NCBI RefSeq assembly: GCF_021290925.1
Contig: NZ_JAJSLX010000001.1
Span: 496,001-560,000 of the forward strand
Source: Sessilibacter corallicola
GTDB lineage: Bacteria > Pseudomonadota > Gammaproteobacteria > Pseudomonadales > Cellvibrionaceae
Direction: 5' to 3'
Length of the DNA: 64,000 nucleotides
The notes beneath the pieces are model-generated. The model saw nothing but the letters and a program-made list of their open reading frames with translations. It was not told the origin of the DNA and ran no database searches. Shown here piece by piece: positions 7,265 to 15,699 of the stretch (positions are counted from its first letter, which is position 1; every line of letters starts with the position of its first letter). The position numbers were made by a program, and so were the translations under genes.

Positions 7265-10244
7265 TCTTTCCCTCATTGCATTACTGATTGGTGGGTACGT
7301 TGCGTTATTGTTTTTAATCGCCTACTGCACCAACAAAGATTTAATTCCAAGCTCCATTGTAAGTCATCCGGCGACGTACATTTTATCGATGGGCGTATTC
7401 GCCAGTGCGTGGTCTTTTTATGGTGCCGTTGAAATCGCAAAAGATTTTGGTCATGGCGCTCTGGCCTACTATATAGGTGCTAGCGTTTTATTTTTGTTTG
7501 CCCCGGTAACACTGGCACCCATTGCCGAACTCACACGCCGTTTTAAAATTCCGTCGCTTGCGGATCTTTTGGTGTTTAGATACCACAGCCAAAATGTAGG
7601 CATCTTGGTGATGGTATGCAGCTTGTTAGCACTGATTCCGTTACTTTCTGTGCAAATTCAAGCCGTCTCAGACACACTCGCCATCATCACCGCGCCCTCA
7701 GAAAGCTTCGACCAAACAGAACCTACTTTTGCCAATCGTGACTTAACCGCCTTTGGTTATTGTTTGTTGCTCACCATATTCACCATGATGTTTGGTGCCA
7801 GCCGATTTAAACAACGCGGCCTGGTGGTGACCTTAGCGGTAGAGTCACTGATCAAACTGATTGCGTTTTTAGCAGTGGGTTACTTGGCAATTTGGGGCGT
7901 ATTTGGCGGCATGTCCGAACTCGATCAATGGTTGGTTGATAACCCAGATCGATTCCAGGCATTAATCGACCCGAACCCAGATCAATCGCCCCACGCGTTA
8001 CTGATTATCTTTGTGACTGCAACACTGGCCATGCCTCACGTATTCCAGTCTTCAATGGTGAACGCTCACATCAAACGATCCATGCGAATCACTTCTTGGG
8101 CATTTCCATTGTTTTTGATGCTCATGGCAATTCCTATTTTTCCGGTGCTGTGGGCCGGTCAATCGTTAGATGTGTCTTGGCCAGTTCAGTACTACACACT
8201 CGCGGTACCGCTAGCGGCTGGAAATGAGTGGATCACCATTTTGGCGTTTATTGGTGGATTATCGGCGGCCACTGGAGCATTGGTTTCCATTGTCCTGTCG
8301 TGCACGATGATGGTTCTCAACCACGGATTGTTACCGTTTTCCCATTTTGGCAACCAGCGAGACCTCGGCAAGCAATTGGTATTTCTTCGCCGGGTGGTGA
8401 TTTGCTTTATCTTCGTGGTCGCTTATGTCTTCTTCTTAACATTGCGCTCACGCCACAGTATTTTGGACTTAGCATTGATTGCGTTTGTCCAAATCCTCCA
8501 GTTTTTCCCAGCGGTCATTGCCACGCCTTATTGGTCGCGGGGAAATCGCTGGGGACTCATTATCGGTGTTTGCTTGGGGTCGATCGTCAGTATTGGCGGC
8601 TTTATGGTGCCCACGCTGTTGGAATTTAACAGCTACAATCTTCCGTTTTTGGGCGTTATCTCTGTTGGCTCGGAACATTGGGACGTTGTTGCTGTGCTGT
8701 CCCTTGCCGTAAACATCGCCGGGTTTATCACTGCATCTCTGGTGACACCTCAATCACCGGAAGAAAAATACAGTGCGTCACTGTGCACAGAAGACGAACT
8801 CAGTCATCCGGTGCGAGTTATTTTAGACGTTCACAGCTGTGAAGAAATTAGAGACCGATTGGTTTCTTATCTCGGCCCAACTATGGCAGAGACTCAAATT
8901 AACCGTGCGATTTCGGAACTCGGCATCAGTTTTTCGGAGCGCCGCCCCTACAGTTTGCGACGTTTAAGGGATCGCCTAGAATCTAATTTATCGGTAATCA
9001 CCGGGCGTTCGGTTGCAAAAGGAATCATCGACCGAAGCCTTCCTTATCTTCTTCCAGAAAAAGAAGGCAGTACCGACATCAACTTAATTGAGTCAAGACT
9101 GCACCGCTACAGAAACCGCCTTTCTGGGATGGCTGCGGAATTGGACAATCTTCGACGCTATCACCGCAACACACTGCAAGAATTGCCCATATCCGTTTGT
9201 TCTCTCGGCGGCGATTCGGAAGTCCTGATGTGGAACAAAGCGATGGAAGCGCTTACCAATATTGACGCCTCCTCCGTGGTTGGATCACACATTGATGATT
9301 TGCCCAGTCCTTGGAACACCATCATTTCTGACTTCTGCGCCAGCAGCAATATGCATTTGCACGGGCAAGCATTATCGTTTGACAATAACGATCATTTCTT
9401 TAACTTACACAAGGCCCAGCTGAGCAGCCCGCACATCTATGACGGTATTGAAGGCCAAGTAATCTTGTTGGAAGACGTCACCGAACTGAAAAAGCTGGAA
9501 CACAAACTGGCGCACAGTGAACGTTTGGCGTCTGTTGGCCGCCTTGCCGCCGGTGTTGCCCACGAAATTGGTAACCCAGTCACCGGTATCGCGTGTTTGG
9601 CACAAAACCTAAAATACGAAGATACTTCTGAAGAGGCACTTGATACTGCTCAGCAAATTCTCTCGCAAACCGATAGAATTAATAGGATCGTTCAATCGTT
9701 GGTAAGCTTCTCTCGCTCGGGCGATATTTCTGGAACACAATTCGTTCACATCGAGTTACGCCAGTGTGTGGAAGAAGCCATACAACTTCTGTCATTACAG
9801 AAAGACAAAACCCAAGTCGATTATCAAAACCACGTTAAAGACGACATAATGGTTTGGGGCGATAGCCAAAAGTTGATTCAAGTTTTTGTGAACCTGCTGT
9901 CCAACGCCAGAGACGCCAGCGAAGAAAGTGGCGCGGTCTCTATCGAAGCGTCTAACCTAAATCGGCACACCGAAATTTGGGTCACCGACGAGGGCCAAGG
10001 TATTTCACAAGAACATCTAGAGCAGATTATGGAACCCTTCTTCACCACCAAAGATCCCGGTGAAGGAACAGGACTCGGTTTGGCCATGGTTTACAGTATT
10101 ATTGAGGATCATCAGGGCGCAATTGATATTGAAAGTCCGGTTGACCCAGATACACTAACTGGGGCACGCTTTATCATTAAGCTGCCGCACAGTGTTGAAC
10201 CCAAACCTACCGATGACCAGACAAACACCGTTACTTTGAATTAG
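7239..10244 (+). CDS. cbrA: CbrA: transporter-fused sensor histidine kinase
   Basis: A 1001-residue hybrid of a sodium/solute symporter-family membrane domain and a histidine kinase. About residues 1-510 form roughly 13 membrane helices. A PAS-like segment follows near 640-750, then the HisKA domain with phospho-acceptor His775 (GVAHEIGNP), the N box NLLSNARDAS, the DEGQGIS box and the lid/G2 box GTGLGLAM near 942. The start is GTG 7239, inside the preceding small gene. In Pseudomonas CbrA senses carbon/nitrogen status or histidine-type nutrients and phosphorylates CbrB. Gene order and architecture make the assignment firm; the signal sensed here is not visible. Confidence 0.95.
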   Translation: MSAFDVTFDLSLIALLIGGYVALLFLIAYCTNKDLIPSSIVSHPATYILSMGVFASAWSFYGAVEIAKDFGHGALAYYIGASVLFLFAPVTLAPIAELTRRFKIPSLADLLVFRYHSQNVGILVMVCSLLALIPLLSVQIQAVSDTLAIITAPSESFDQTEPTFANRDLTAFGYCLLLTIFTMMFGASRFKQRGLVVTLAVESLIKLIAFLAVGYLAIWGVFGGMSELDQWLVDNPDRFQALIDPNPDQSPHALLIIFVTATLAMPHVFQSSMVNAHIKRSMRITSWAFPLFLMLMAIPIFPVLWAGQSLDVSWPVQYYTLAVPLAAGNEWITILAFIGGLSAATGALVSIVLSCTMMVLNHGLLPFSHFGNQRDLGKQLVFLRRVVICFIFVVAYVFFLTLRSRHSILDLALIAFVQILQFFPAVIATPYWSRGNRWGLIIGVCLGSIVSIGGFMVPTLLEFNSYNLPFLGVISVGSEHWDVVAVLSLAVNIAGFITASLVTPQSPEEKYSASLCTEDELSHPVRVILDVHSCEEIRDRLVSYLGPTMAETQINRAISELGISFSERRPYSLRRLRDRLESNLSVITGRSVAKGIIDRSLPYLLPEKEGSTDINLIESRLHRYRNRLSGMAAELDNLRRYHRNTLQELPISVCSLGGDSEVLMWNKAMEALTNIDASSVVGSHIDDLPSPWNTIISDFCASSNMHLHGQALSFDNNDHFFNLHKAQLSSPHIYDGIEGQVILLEDVTELKKLEHKLAHSERLASVGRLAAGVAHEIGNPVTGIACLAQNLKYEDTSEEALDTAQQILSQTDRINRIVQSLVSFSRSGDISGTQFVHIELRQCVEEAIQLLSLQKDKTQVDYQNHVKDDIMVWGDSQKLIQVFVNLLSNARDASEESGAVSIEASNLNRHTEIWVTDEGQGISQEHLEQIMEPFFTTKDPGEGTGLGLAMVYSIIEDHQGAIDIESPVDPDTLTGARFIIKLPHSVEPKPTDDQTNTVTLN

Positions 10245-10258
10245 TTAAGTGATGAACT

Positions 10259-11686
10259 ATGAGTAAAATACTGATCGTTGAAGACGAAGCCATTATTCGT
10301 ACCGCATTAAGAAAGTTACTTGAGCGGAATAAATACGACGTTTCTGAAGCCAATTCAGTCAAACAAGCCATTGGCAAGTTCCAACTGACAGATTTTGACC
10401 TCATCATCAGTGATCTGCGTTTGCCCGGAGCACCGGGTACCGATTTGATCAAGCTCTCGGGCGATGTTCCGGTGCTGATCATGACCAGTTACGCCAGTCT
10501 CAGGTCGGCGGTGGATTCTATGCGAATGGGTGCAATGGACTACATTGCCAAACCCTTCGATCACGACGAAATGGTGGCTGCGGTTAAGCGTGTTATCGGT
10601 AAAGCCAACGCTGCGGAAACCGCGAAAAAAGGCAACAAGAAAAGCCAAGCAGTTGCTCCTGTCAAAGGCATGATTGGCACCAGTCCGGTCATGAGAGAGC
10701 TGTACGGCAAACTCGAAAAAGTAGCACCGACTCCGGCAACAGTATTGATTCACGGTGAAACCGGAACCGGTAAAGAACTCGTCGCACGCTCTCTTCACGC
10801 TTTGAGCCCAAGAGCGGATCGCCCACTCATTTCCGTCAACTGCGCCGCAATCCCGGAAACCTTGATTGAATCTGAATTATTCGGCCACGAGAAAGGCGCT
10901 TTCACGGGAGCCGCTTCCACTCGCGAAGGTCTTGTCGCCGCAGCCGATACCGGCACACTCTTCCTCGACGAAATCGGCGAATTACCTCTAGAAGCGCAAG
11001 CTCGATTGTTACGGGTTATTCAGGAGGGTGAAGTTCGACCGATTGGCGCTATCGAATCTCGCAAAGTTGATGTGCGATTGGTAACCGCCACTCACAGAGA
11101 TCTGCGCCAATTGGCAAAGACCGGCAAATTCCGAGAAGATTTGTATTACCGCTTGAACGTTATTCAACTGCGCTTACCGCCATTGAGAGAACGTGGAAAA
11201 GACGTCATTGCCATTGCCGAAGCGTTGCTGGAGAGATTCTGCGAAGAGATGTCGAAACCGCTACAAGCACTTAGCCCGGAGGCGGTTCAAGCCATTACAA
11301 CTTACTCTTGGCCCGGCAACGTACGTGAACTTGAAAACGCCATTCAACGTGCAGTTATTCTCAGTGAAAACGACCAAGAAATCAGTTACGAACTGCTCGG
11401 CATCGATTTAGACCTAGTTAAAACAGATACACCCGAAAATCACGAGCACGATTCTCCTTACCAGAGCCAGCTCACCCCCGCCGACAGCGGCCAAAAGCAG
11501 AGTTCTGCTGACCCGCAAGAAGATCTCTCCCTCGAAGACTACTTCCAACACTTTGTTTTAGAACATCAGGAATCGATGAGTGAAACTGAACTCGCTCGAA
11601 AATTAGGCATTAGCCGTAAATGCTTGTGGGAGCGTCGACAAAAACTGGGGATCGAACGGAAAAAGACCTTATCAACCACCAAGTAA
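10259..11686 (+). CDS. cbrB: CbrB: sigma-54-dependent response regulator
   Basis: An NtrC-class activator of 475 residues. The receiver domain (1-120) has the acidic pocket VEDE and phosphorylation site Asp52 (ISDLRLPG). The AAA+ domain shows Walker A GETGTGKE and the sigma-54 contact loop GAFTGA. The C-terminal Fis-type helix-turn-helix covers roughly the last 45 residues (ETELARKLGISRKCLWERR). It starts 14 bases after cbrA. Phosphorylated CbrB should remodel sigma-54 polymerase at the crcZ-type promoter just downstream, where repeated GTTAC/GTAAC sites stand. Confidence 0.96.
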   Translation: MSKILIVEDEAIIRTALRKLLERNKYDVSEANSVKQAIGKFQLTDFDLIISDLRLPGAPGTDLIKLSGDVPVLIMTSYASLRSAVDSMRMGAMDYIAKPFDHDEMVAAVKRVIGKANAAETAKKGNKKSQAVAPVKGMIGTSPVMRELYGKLEKVAPTPATVLIHGETGTGKELVARSLHALSPRADRPLISVNCAAIPETLIESELFGHEKGAFTGAASTREGLVAAADTGTLFLDEIGELPLEAQARLLRVIQEGEVRPIGAIESRKVDVRLVTATHRDLRQLAKTGKFREDLYYRLNVIQLRLPPLRERGKDVIAIAEALLERFCEEMSKPLQALSPEAVQAITTYSWPGNVRELENAIQRAVILSENDQEISYELLGIDLDLVKTDTPENHEHDSPYQSQLTPADSGQKQSSADPQEDLSLEDYFQHFVLEHQESMSETELARKLGISRKCLWERRQKLGIERKKTLSTTK

Positions 11687-11836
11687 TCCAGATTGATAAG
11701 CTTCATGAGTGCGGTGGCCCTCACTGGGAGCAACGCACTTGCTATGTTATGGGTTGTTGTGAGTTGTGAATTGATAGCCCCACAAACTTACAACTCTGGA
11801 CTTATAGCCCCGAAACTCAAGACTACACACTCATTC

Positions 11837-11873
11837 GTTACAGGTAACACGGCTGTTACCCAAACTCTGTTAC
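11837..11873. promoter_or_regulatory. Distal cluster of GTTAC/GTAAC half-sites
   Basis: Four half-sites in 37 bp: GTTAC 11837-11841, GTAAC 11844-11848, GTTAC 11855-11859 and GTTAC 11869-11873. Half-sites of this type resemble those I recall for CbrB in Pseudomonas. Lying about 470 bp before the predicted RNA start, they could be an enhancer acting by looping or a second CbrB-bound region. Confidence 0.45.
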
Positions 11874-12139
11874 CTACTGTTTATCAACAACTCCTCGTGA
11901 CCTTTTATCGTTGCTCGTTGCCCAGAGCCTGTTATTAACAACAGGTAAAAACGATCTTTCACTGTTATCTCTGCCCATTGCCTAAAACCACACTTCTTCC
12001 GAGCCCTTACCAGGCTCAACAATCAATTATTCCTTATTGGAATATAGCTAACTAGCCAGTTTAGGCGTAACACAAACTGCCAATAGTTCAATTTTCATAC
12101 TCAAATTCAGACGTAAGTATTACTTTGAAGCACCTGTTT

Positions 12140-12224
12140 GTTACTTGGAGTACAAATTTTTGTTACGCGTCGTAAAGTGTTACCCCAAAATGATTAAGTA
12201 ACAGATATCGGGATAATAGGTAAC
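12140..12224. promoter_or_regulatory. Upstream activating sites, CbrB-type (TGTTAC/GTAACA)
   Basis: Five half-sites in 85 bp: GTTAC at 12140, 12162 and 12179, GTAAC at 12198 and 12220, spaced 17-22 bp. The central pair forms TGTTAC-N14-GTAACA (12178-12203). The spacing of about two helical turns puts them on one face of the helix. They sit about 105-185 bp before the predicted start, the usual enhancer distance for sigma-54 activators. An isolated GTAAC is also present at 12067. Confidence 0.65.
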
Positions 12225-12299
12225 GAATTGAAAATAGCAAAACGAGATAAAAAAGCCCTGAAAACACGTAAGGCATTGTTTTTATTATAATTTTCAATA

Positions 12300-12316
12300 T
12301 TGGCACAACGACTGCT
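12300..12316 (+). promoter_or_regulatory. Sigma-54 promoter of the CrcZ-like RNA
   Basis: TTGGCACAACGACTGCTA carries GG (12302-12303), exactly ten bases, then GC (12314-12315), and matches the -24/-12 consensus TGGCAC-N5-TTGC at nearly every conserved position. The start is expected near 12327. Confidence 0.8.
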
Positions 12317-12326
12317 ATATACCGAG

Positions 12327-12712
12327 CATAATAAAAACAACAAATAATAAAAACAACGACACGTATAAAACTACATAACAACAATAAATAATAATTAACG
12401 AATAACTGATTATAATAACAACAATAAACAATAATTACTGAGCAACTGACAATAACAACAATAAATAATAATTAATGAAAAATTGACAATAACAACAATA
12501 AATAATAATAAAAGAAAATTTGCTTATTAAAACAACAACAATAAAAAACAATTGATATATTTAACAACAACTAGAACGAATAACACTCACAACAATTTGA
12601 CTTGAATTCGGGGTATTTGCTCCGTAAGTAAACATCAAAGCACGGAAGCCTTGAACTTTGTATAAAGGACTGAAGAATCTCCGGCGGAGGGGTGCATACC
12701 TCTCCGTTTTGC
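12327..12712 (+). ncRNA. crcZ: CrcZ-like small RNA (Hfq/Crc decoy)
   Basis: A predicted RNA of about 385 nt between cbrB and pcnB, the place of crcZ in Pseudomonas. It contains about eight CA motifs of the AACAACAA type. Four lie in a direct repeat beginning TAACAACAATAAA at 12376, 12416, 12453 and 12490 (period 40, 37, 37), and further ones at about 12340, 12530, 12563 and 12590. Such A-rich AAN repeats bind the distal face of Hfq, and in Pseudomonas the RNA removes Hfq/Crc from catabolic mRNAs. The 3' part is a less repetitive region ending in a strong terminator. Homology outside the motifs is not demonstrated; position, promoter and motif content carry the call. Confidence 0.85.
12685..12712 (+). 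terminator. Intrinsic terminator of the CrcZ-like RNA
   Basis: CGGAGGGGT (12685-12693), loop GCAT, ACCTCTCCG (12698-12706), nine pairs including one G-T, followed by TTTTGCTTTATTT. Confidence 0.85.
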
Positions 12713-12855
12713 TTTATTTAAATTTCACGAATATCTGAGTTTAAAATTCCACCCTGTGACACCACGTGATACACTCGCCCGTCGTTTACTATTTATAGCT
12801 TTCACTTAACACTTGCGCAGATCGCGCATTAATAAAGAACTCTCATACTCCGCGC

Positions 12856-14205
12856 ATGCTAAAACGGTTAATCAACCTATTCACAGGCTCCAATGACTCT
12901 TCCAAATCATCGGTAATCCCTGCAAGCCAACATCATATTTCATCGAAACAGATCAGCCAGGCCGCTCACAAAGTTATCCACAGACTGATGGATTCCAATT
13001 ATCAGGCGTTTTTAGTCGGTGGCGGTGTTAGGGATCTCTTACTGGAAGGCTCGCCTAAGGATTTTGACGTTGCCACCAATGCCACCCCGGAACAAGTACG
13101 CAAACTGTTTCGCAATTCGCGCATTGTCGGCCGTCGTTTTCGCATCGTACACGTTCGTTTCGGTCGTGAGATCATTGAAGTTACCACATTTAGAAACGAT
13201 CACTCAGACGACAAAGACAACAATGCCTCGAAATCAGAAGACGGCATGTTACTGCGCGACAATGTCTTCGGTGACATAGAAACAGACGCAAAGCGTCGAG
13301 ATTTCACGGTAAACGCGCTCTATTACAACCCGCATTCTGGTGACATTTTTGATTACACCGGTGGCTTTGAAGACATTCACCATAAAACGCTGAGAATTAT
13401 TGGTGATCCGGTCACTCGTTTTAAAGAAGACCCGGTGCGCATGCTGCGTGCGGTTAGGTTTTCCTCCAAACTCAATTTTGATATAGAGCCGAAAACTTCC
13501 GCACCTATTTCAGAACAAGCGCCGTCGATTAGCCAAGTATCATCGGCACGACTGTGGGACGAGAGCTTAAAGCTGTTTATGTCCGGCTACAGCGCTTCAA
13601 TTTATCAACAGCTGATTGATTTTGGCTTGTTCAAAACTCTGTTTCCCGGCAGCTTTGAGCAGATTCAAAACAATCCTCAAGTTCACACCTTCTTTGAAAA
13701 CGCGATGCGTAACACGGATCGACGTATTCAATCCGGTAAGCGAGTAACGCCTGCGTTTATTTACGCCGTTTTACTTTGGCCAGAAATTCAAGATCGACAA
13801 AAGCAACTCATTGCCGATCGTGTTCCGCCGTTGGAAGCCTCCCATCAAGCGTATCAACAAGTGCTGTCTCGACAGATACAGTTGATTAGTATTCCCAAGC
13901 GTTTCTCTACAACCATGAGAGAGATTTGGGATTTACAGGCGAGACTGCCAAAACGTGCGGGGCAACGTGCCTTCCGCACCCTAGAGCACGCGAAGTTTCG
14001 TGCTGCGTATGATTTTCTGTTATTGCGTGAACAATCTGGCGAAGATCACCACGGTTTAGGCCAGTGGTGGACTGATTTCCAAAACGCAGACCCTGTCGCA
14101 CGCGAAAAAATGGCCAATGCCCAGCATCGCCAGGGAAGAAACCGTCCCAACAAACGTCGACCCAGACGAAAAAACACATCCATTCAGACTCAGGAAAATT
14201 CGTAA
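12856..14205 (+). CDS. pcnB: Poly(A) polymerase I
   Basis: Adds poly(A) tails to RNA 3' ends and so promotes decay. The 449-residue protein has the nucleotidyltransferase core FLVGGGVRDLLL with the DFDVAT aspartates, the RRDFTVNAL motif and the RMLRAVRF motif typical of class II enzymes. An arginine/lysine-rich tail (about the last 25 residues) is typical of PcnB rather than CCA-adding enzymes. It starts about 145 bp after the CrcZ-like terminator and ends one base before the folK start codon. Confidence 0.95.
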   Translation: MLKRLINLFTGSNDSSKSSVIPASQHHISSKQISQAAHKVIHRLMDSNYQAFLVGGGVRDLLLEGSPKDFDVATNATPEQVRKLFRNSRIVGRRFRIVHVRFGREIIEVTTFRNDHSDDKDNNASKSEDGMLLRDNVFGDIETDAKRRDFTVNALYYNPHSGDIFDYTGGFEDIHHKTLRIIGDPVTRFKEDPVRMLRAVRFSSKLNFDIEPKTSAPISEQAPSISQVSSARLWDESLKLFMSGYSASIYQQLIDFGLFKTLFPGSFEQIQNNPQVHTFFENAMRNTDRRIQSGKRVTPAFIYAVLLWPEIQDRQKQLIADRVPPLEASHQAYQQVLSRQIQLISIPKRFSTTMREIWDLQARLPKRAGQRAFRTLEHAKFRAAYDFLLLREQSGEDHHGLGQWWTDFQNADPVAREKMANAQHRQGRNRPNKRRPRRKNTSIQTQENS

Positions 14206-14733
14206 TTGTTAGGCAATGACATCACAGCCCTTCCAACAAGGGCTTATATTGGTATTGGCTCAAATTTGGAAAACCCAAAGGAACAGGTAAGTTCAGCAAT
14301 CTCTCAAATAGATGAATTAGCGGACGTTGTCGTCACTGCCCACTCGTCGCTCTACCAAACAGCACCGATCGGCCCTGAAGGCCAACCTGACTACATCAAT
14401 GCTGTTATTCAAATAGATACTTACCTAGGCGCCCACCAACTGTTGAATGAACTTCAAAACATTGAAAACCAACACGGCAGAACCCGAGAAGTTCGCTGGG
14501 GTGCGCGCACGCTAGACTTGGATATACTCTTATTCGGTGAGGAGACCCTATGCGATGATCGTCTACAGGTTCCACACCCAAGAATGTTGGAGCGAAATTT
14601 CGTCATCGTTCCGCTGGCAGAAGTTGTCCCTGACTACGTTTTCGCCAATGGACATGACATTCAAAGTACGGTAGAAACGCTCGGTACGATTGGAATTCAT
14701 AAAATCAAAGAAACCACTGAGCGTATTGCCTGA
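14206..14733 (+). CDS. folK: 6-hydroxymethyl-dihydropterin pyrophosphokinase
   Basis: Transfers pyrophosphate from ATP to 6-hydroxymethyl-7,8-dihydropterin in folate synthesis. The 175-residue protein shows YIGIGSNLENP at the N-terminus and the signature RWGARTLDLDILLFG. The start is TTG 14206, directly after the pcnB stop at 14205; GGAAA in the pcnB tail can serve as ribosome site, which implies coupled translation. A pterin synthase of the PTPS-III type lies about 1 kb downstream on the other strand. Confidence 0.94.
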   Translation: MLGNDITALPTRAYIGIGSNLENPKEQVSSAISQIDELADVVVTAHSSLYQTAPIGPEGQPDYINAVIQIDTYLGAHQLLNELQNIENQHGRTREVRWGARTLDLDILLFGEETLCDDRLQVPHPRMLERNFVIVPLAEVVPDYVFANGHDIQSTVETLGTIGIHKIKETTERIA

Positions 14734-14823
14734 TTGTCGCCATTTGCGGTTGGCATCAGTGATGCTCTCTAACCTCACCTAGCGGTGATGTTCGTGGTTC
14801 AACGTAAACATGAGAGAACACCT

Positions 14824-15651
14824 ATGCCATACGGTAAACCAACTGAAGAATCAGCACTGGCAAAGTCTGTTAGCATCAATACCTTGCGCAAAATGAAGCA
14901 GGAGAACACAAAATTTGTCTGTGTTTCTCTTTATGATGCTCCTATGTCTGCCATGGCACAAAAGACTGGCATAGAAGTTCTATTAGTTGGCGACAGTCTT
15001 GGAATGACTGTACTCGGCTATGACGACACTATCCCAGTGACCATGGAACACATGATTTATCATGTTGAAGCAGTCCGACGCGGTAACAGCAAATCCCTAA
15101 TCATGGGAGACATGCCGTTTATGACCTATGCAACACCTGAGCAAGCCATGCAAAACGCTACTCGCATTATGCAAGCAGGCGCACACATGGTGAAACTCGA
15201 AGGCGGTGAATGGATTGCAGAAACAGTAAAAATGTTGACCGATCGCGGAATCCCAGTGTGTGCTCACGTCGGACTAACACCACAGTACGTTAATAAATTC
15301 GGCGGCTTCCGAGTGCAAGGTCGCAGCGAAGAACAAGCCCAGGTTATTTTAAACGACGCGAAAGTGTTGGATGAAGCCGGCGCTGACCTTGTCGTACTTG
15401 AGTGCATCCCAAGCCAACTGGCTAAAACCATTACTGAATCGGTGGAAATGTCTACTATCGGAATTGGCGCTGGGGGCGACACAGACGCTCAAGTATTGGT
15501 GATCAATGATATTTTAGGCCTGACAGAAAGACCGCCTAAATTTTCTAAAAACTTCTTGGAAGAAACCGCGTCAATACCGGGTGCGTTGATGAAATACGCT
15601 GACGATACTCGAAATGGTGTTTTCCCGAGCGAAGAACATATTTTCGTGTAA
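14824..15651 (+). CDS. panB: 3-methyl-2-oxobutanoate hydroxymethyltransferase (PanB)
   Basis: Makes ketopantoate from 2-oxoisovalerate with 5,10-methylene-THF, the first pantothenate step. Seen: LLVGDSLGMTVLGYD, GDMPFMTYATPEQA, VKLEGGEW and VCAHVGLTPQ, all canonical. The start at ATG 14824 (275 residues) is preferred to GTG 14785 because GAGAG lies 8-12 bases before it. The usual partner panC does not follow; a bidirectional terminator and a convergent gene do, so pantothenate synthetase must be elsewhere. Confidence 0.95.
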   Translation: MPYGKPTEESALAKSVSINTLRKMKQENTKFVCVSLYDAPMSAMAQKTGIEVLLVGDSLGMTVLGYDDTIPVTMEHMIYHVEAVRRGNSKSLIMGDMPFMTYATPEQAMQNATRIMQAGAHMVKLEGGEWIAETVKMLTDRGIPVCAHVGLTPQYVNKFGGFRVQGRSEEQAQVILNDAKVLDEAGADLVVLECIPSQLAKTITESVEMSTIGIGAGGDTDAQVLVINDILGLTERPPKFSKNFLEETASIPGALMKYADDTRNGVFPSEEHIFV

Positions 15652-15659
15652 AACCCAAA

Positions 15660-15690
15660 TTCAGCTCCAAATACGGTGTTTGGAGCTGAA
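15660..15690. terminator. Bidirectional terminator between panB and the PTPS gene
   Basis: TTCAGCTCCAAA (15660-15671), 7-base loop, TTTGGAGCTGAA (15679-15690), a perfect 12-bp stem, with ACTTTATT on the plus side. It serves panB and, on the other strand, the converging pterin synthase gene. Confidence 0.75.
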
Positions 15691-15699
15691 ACTTTATTG

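Noticed and set aside
11693-11938. Open frame of 81 codons after cbrB
   Set aside because: No family resemblance, sits in the regulatory region with GTTAC sites, and has no ribosome site. Treated as chance.
12163-12384. Minus-strand open frame of 73 codons with hydrophobic character
   Set aside because: It runs antisense through the sigma-54 promoter and the start of the RNA; hydrophobicity follows from AT-rich DNA.
12376-12520. Direct repeats of about 37-40 bp that could be taken for a CRISPR array
   Set aside because: Only the TAACAACAATAAATAAT part repeats, units are AT-only and intervening DNA is not spacer-like; there are no cas genes. Position and promoter fit a CrcZ-like RNA.
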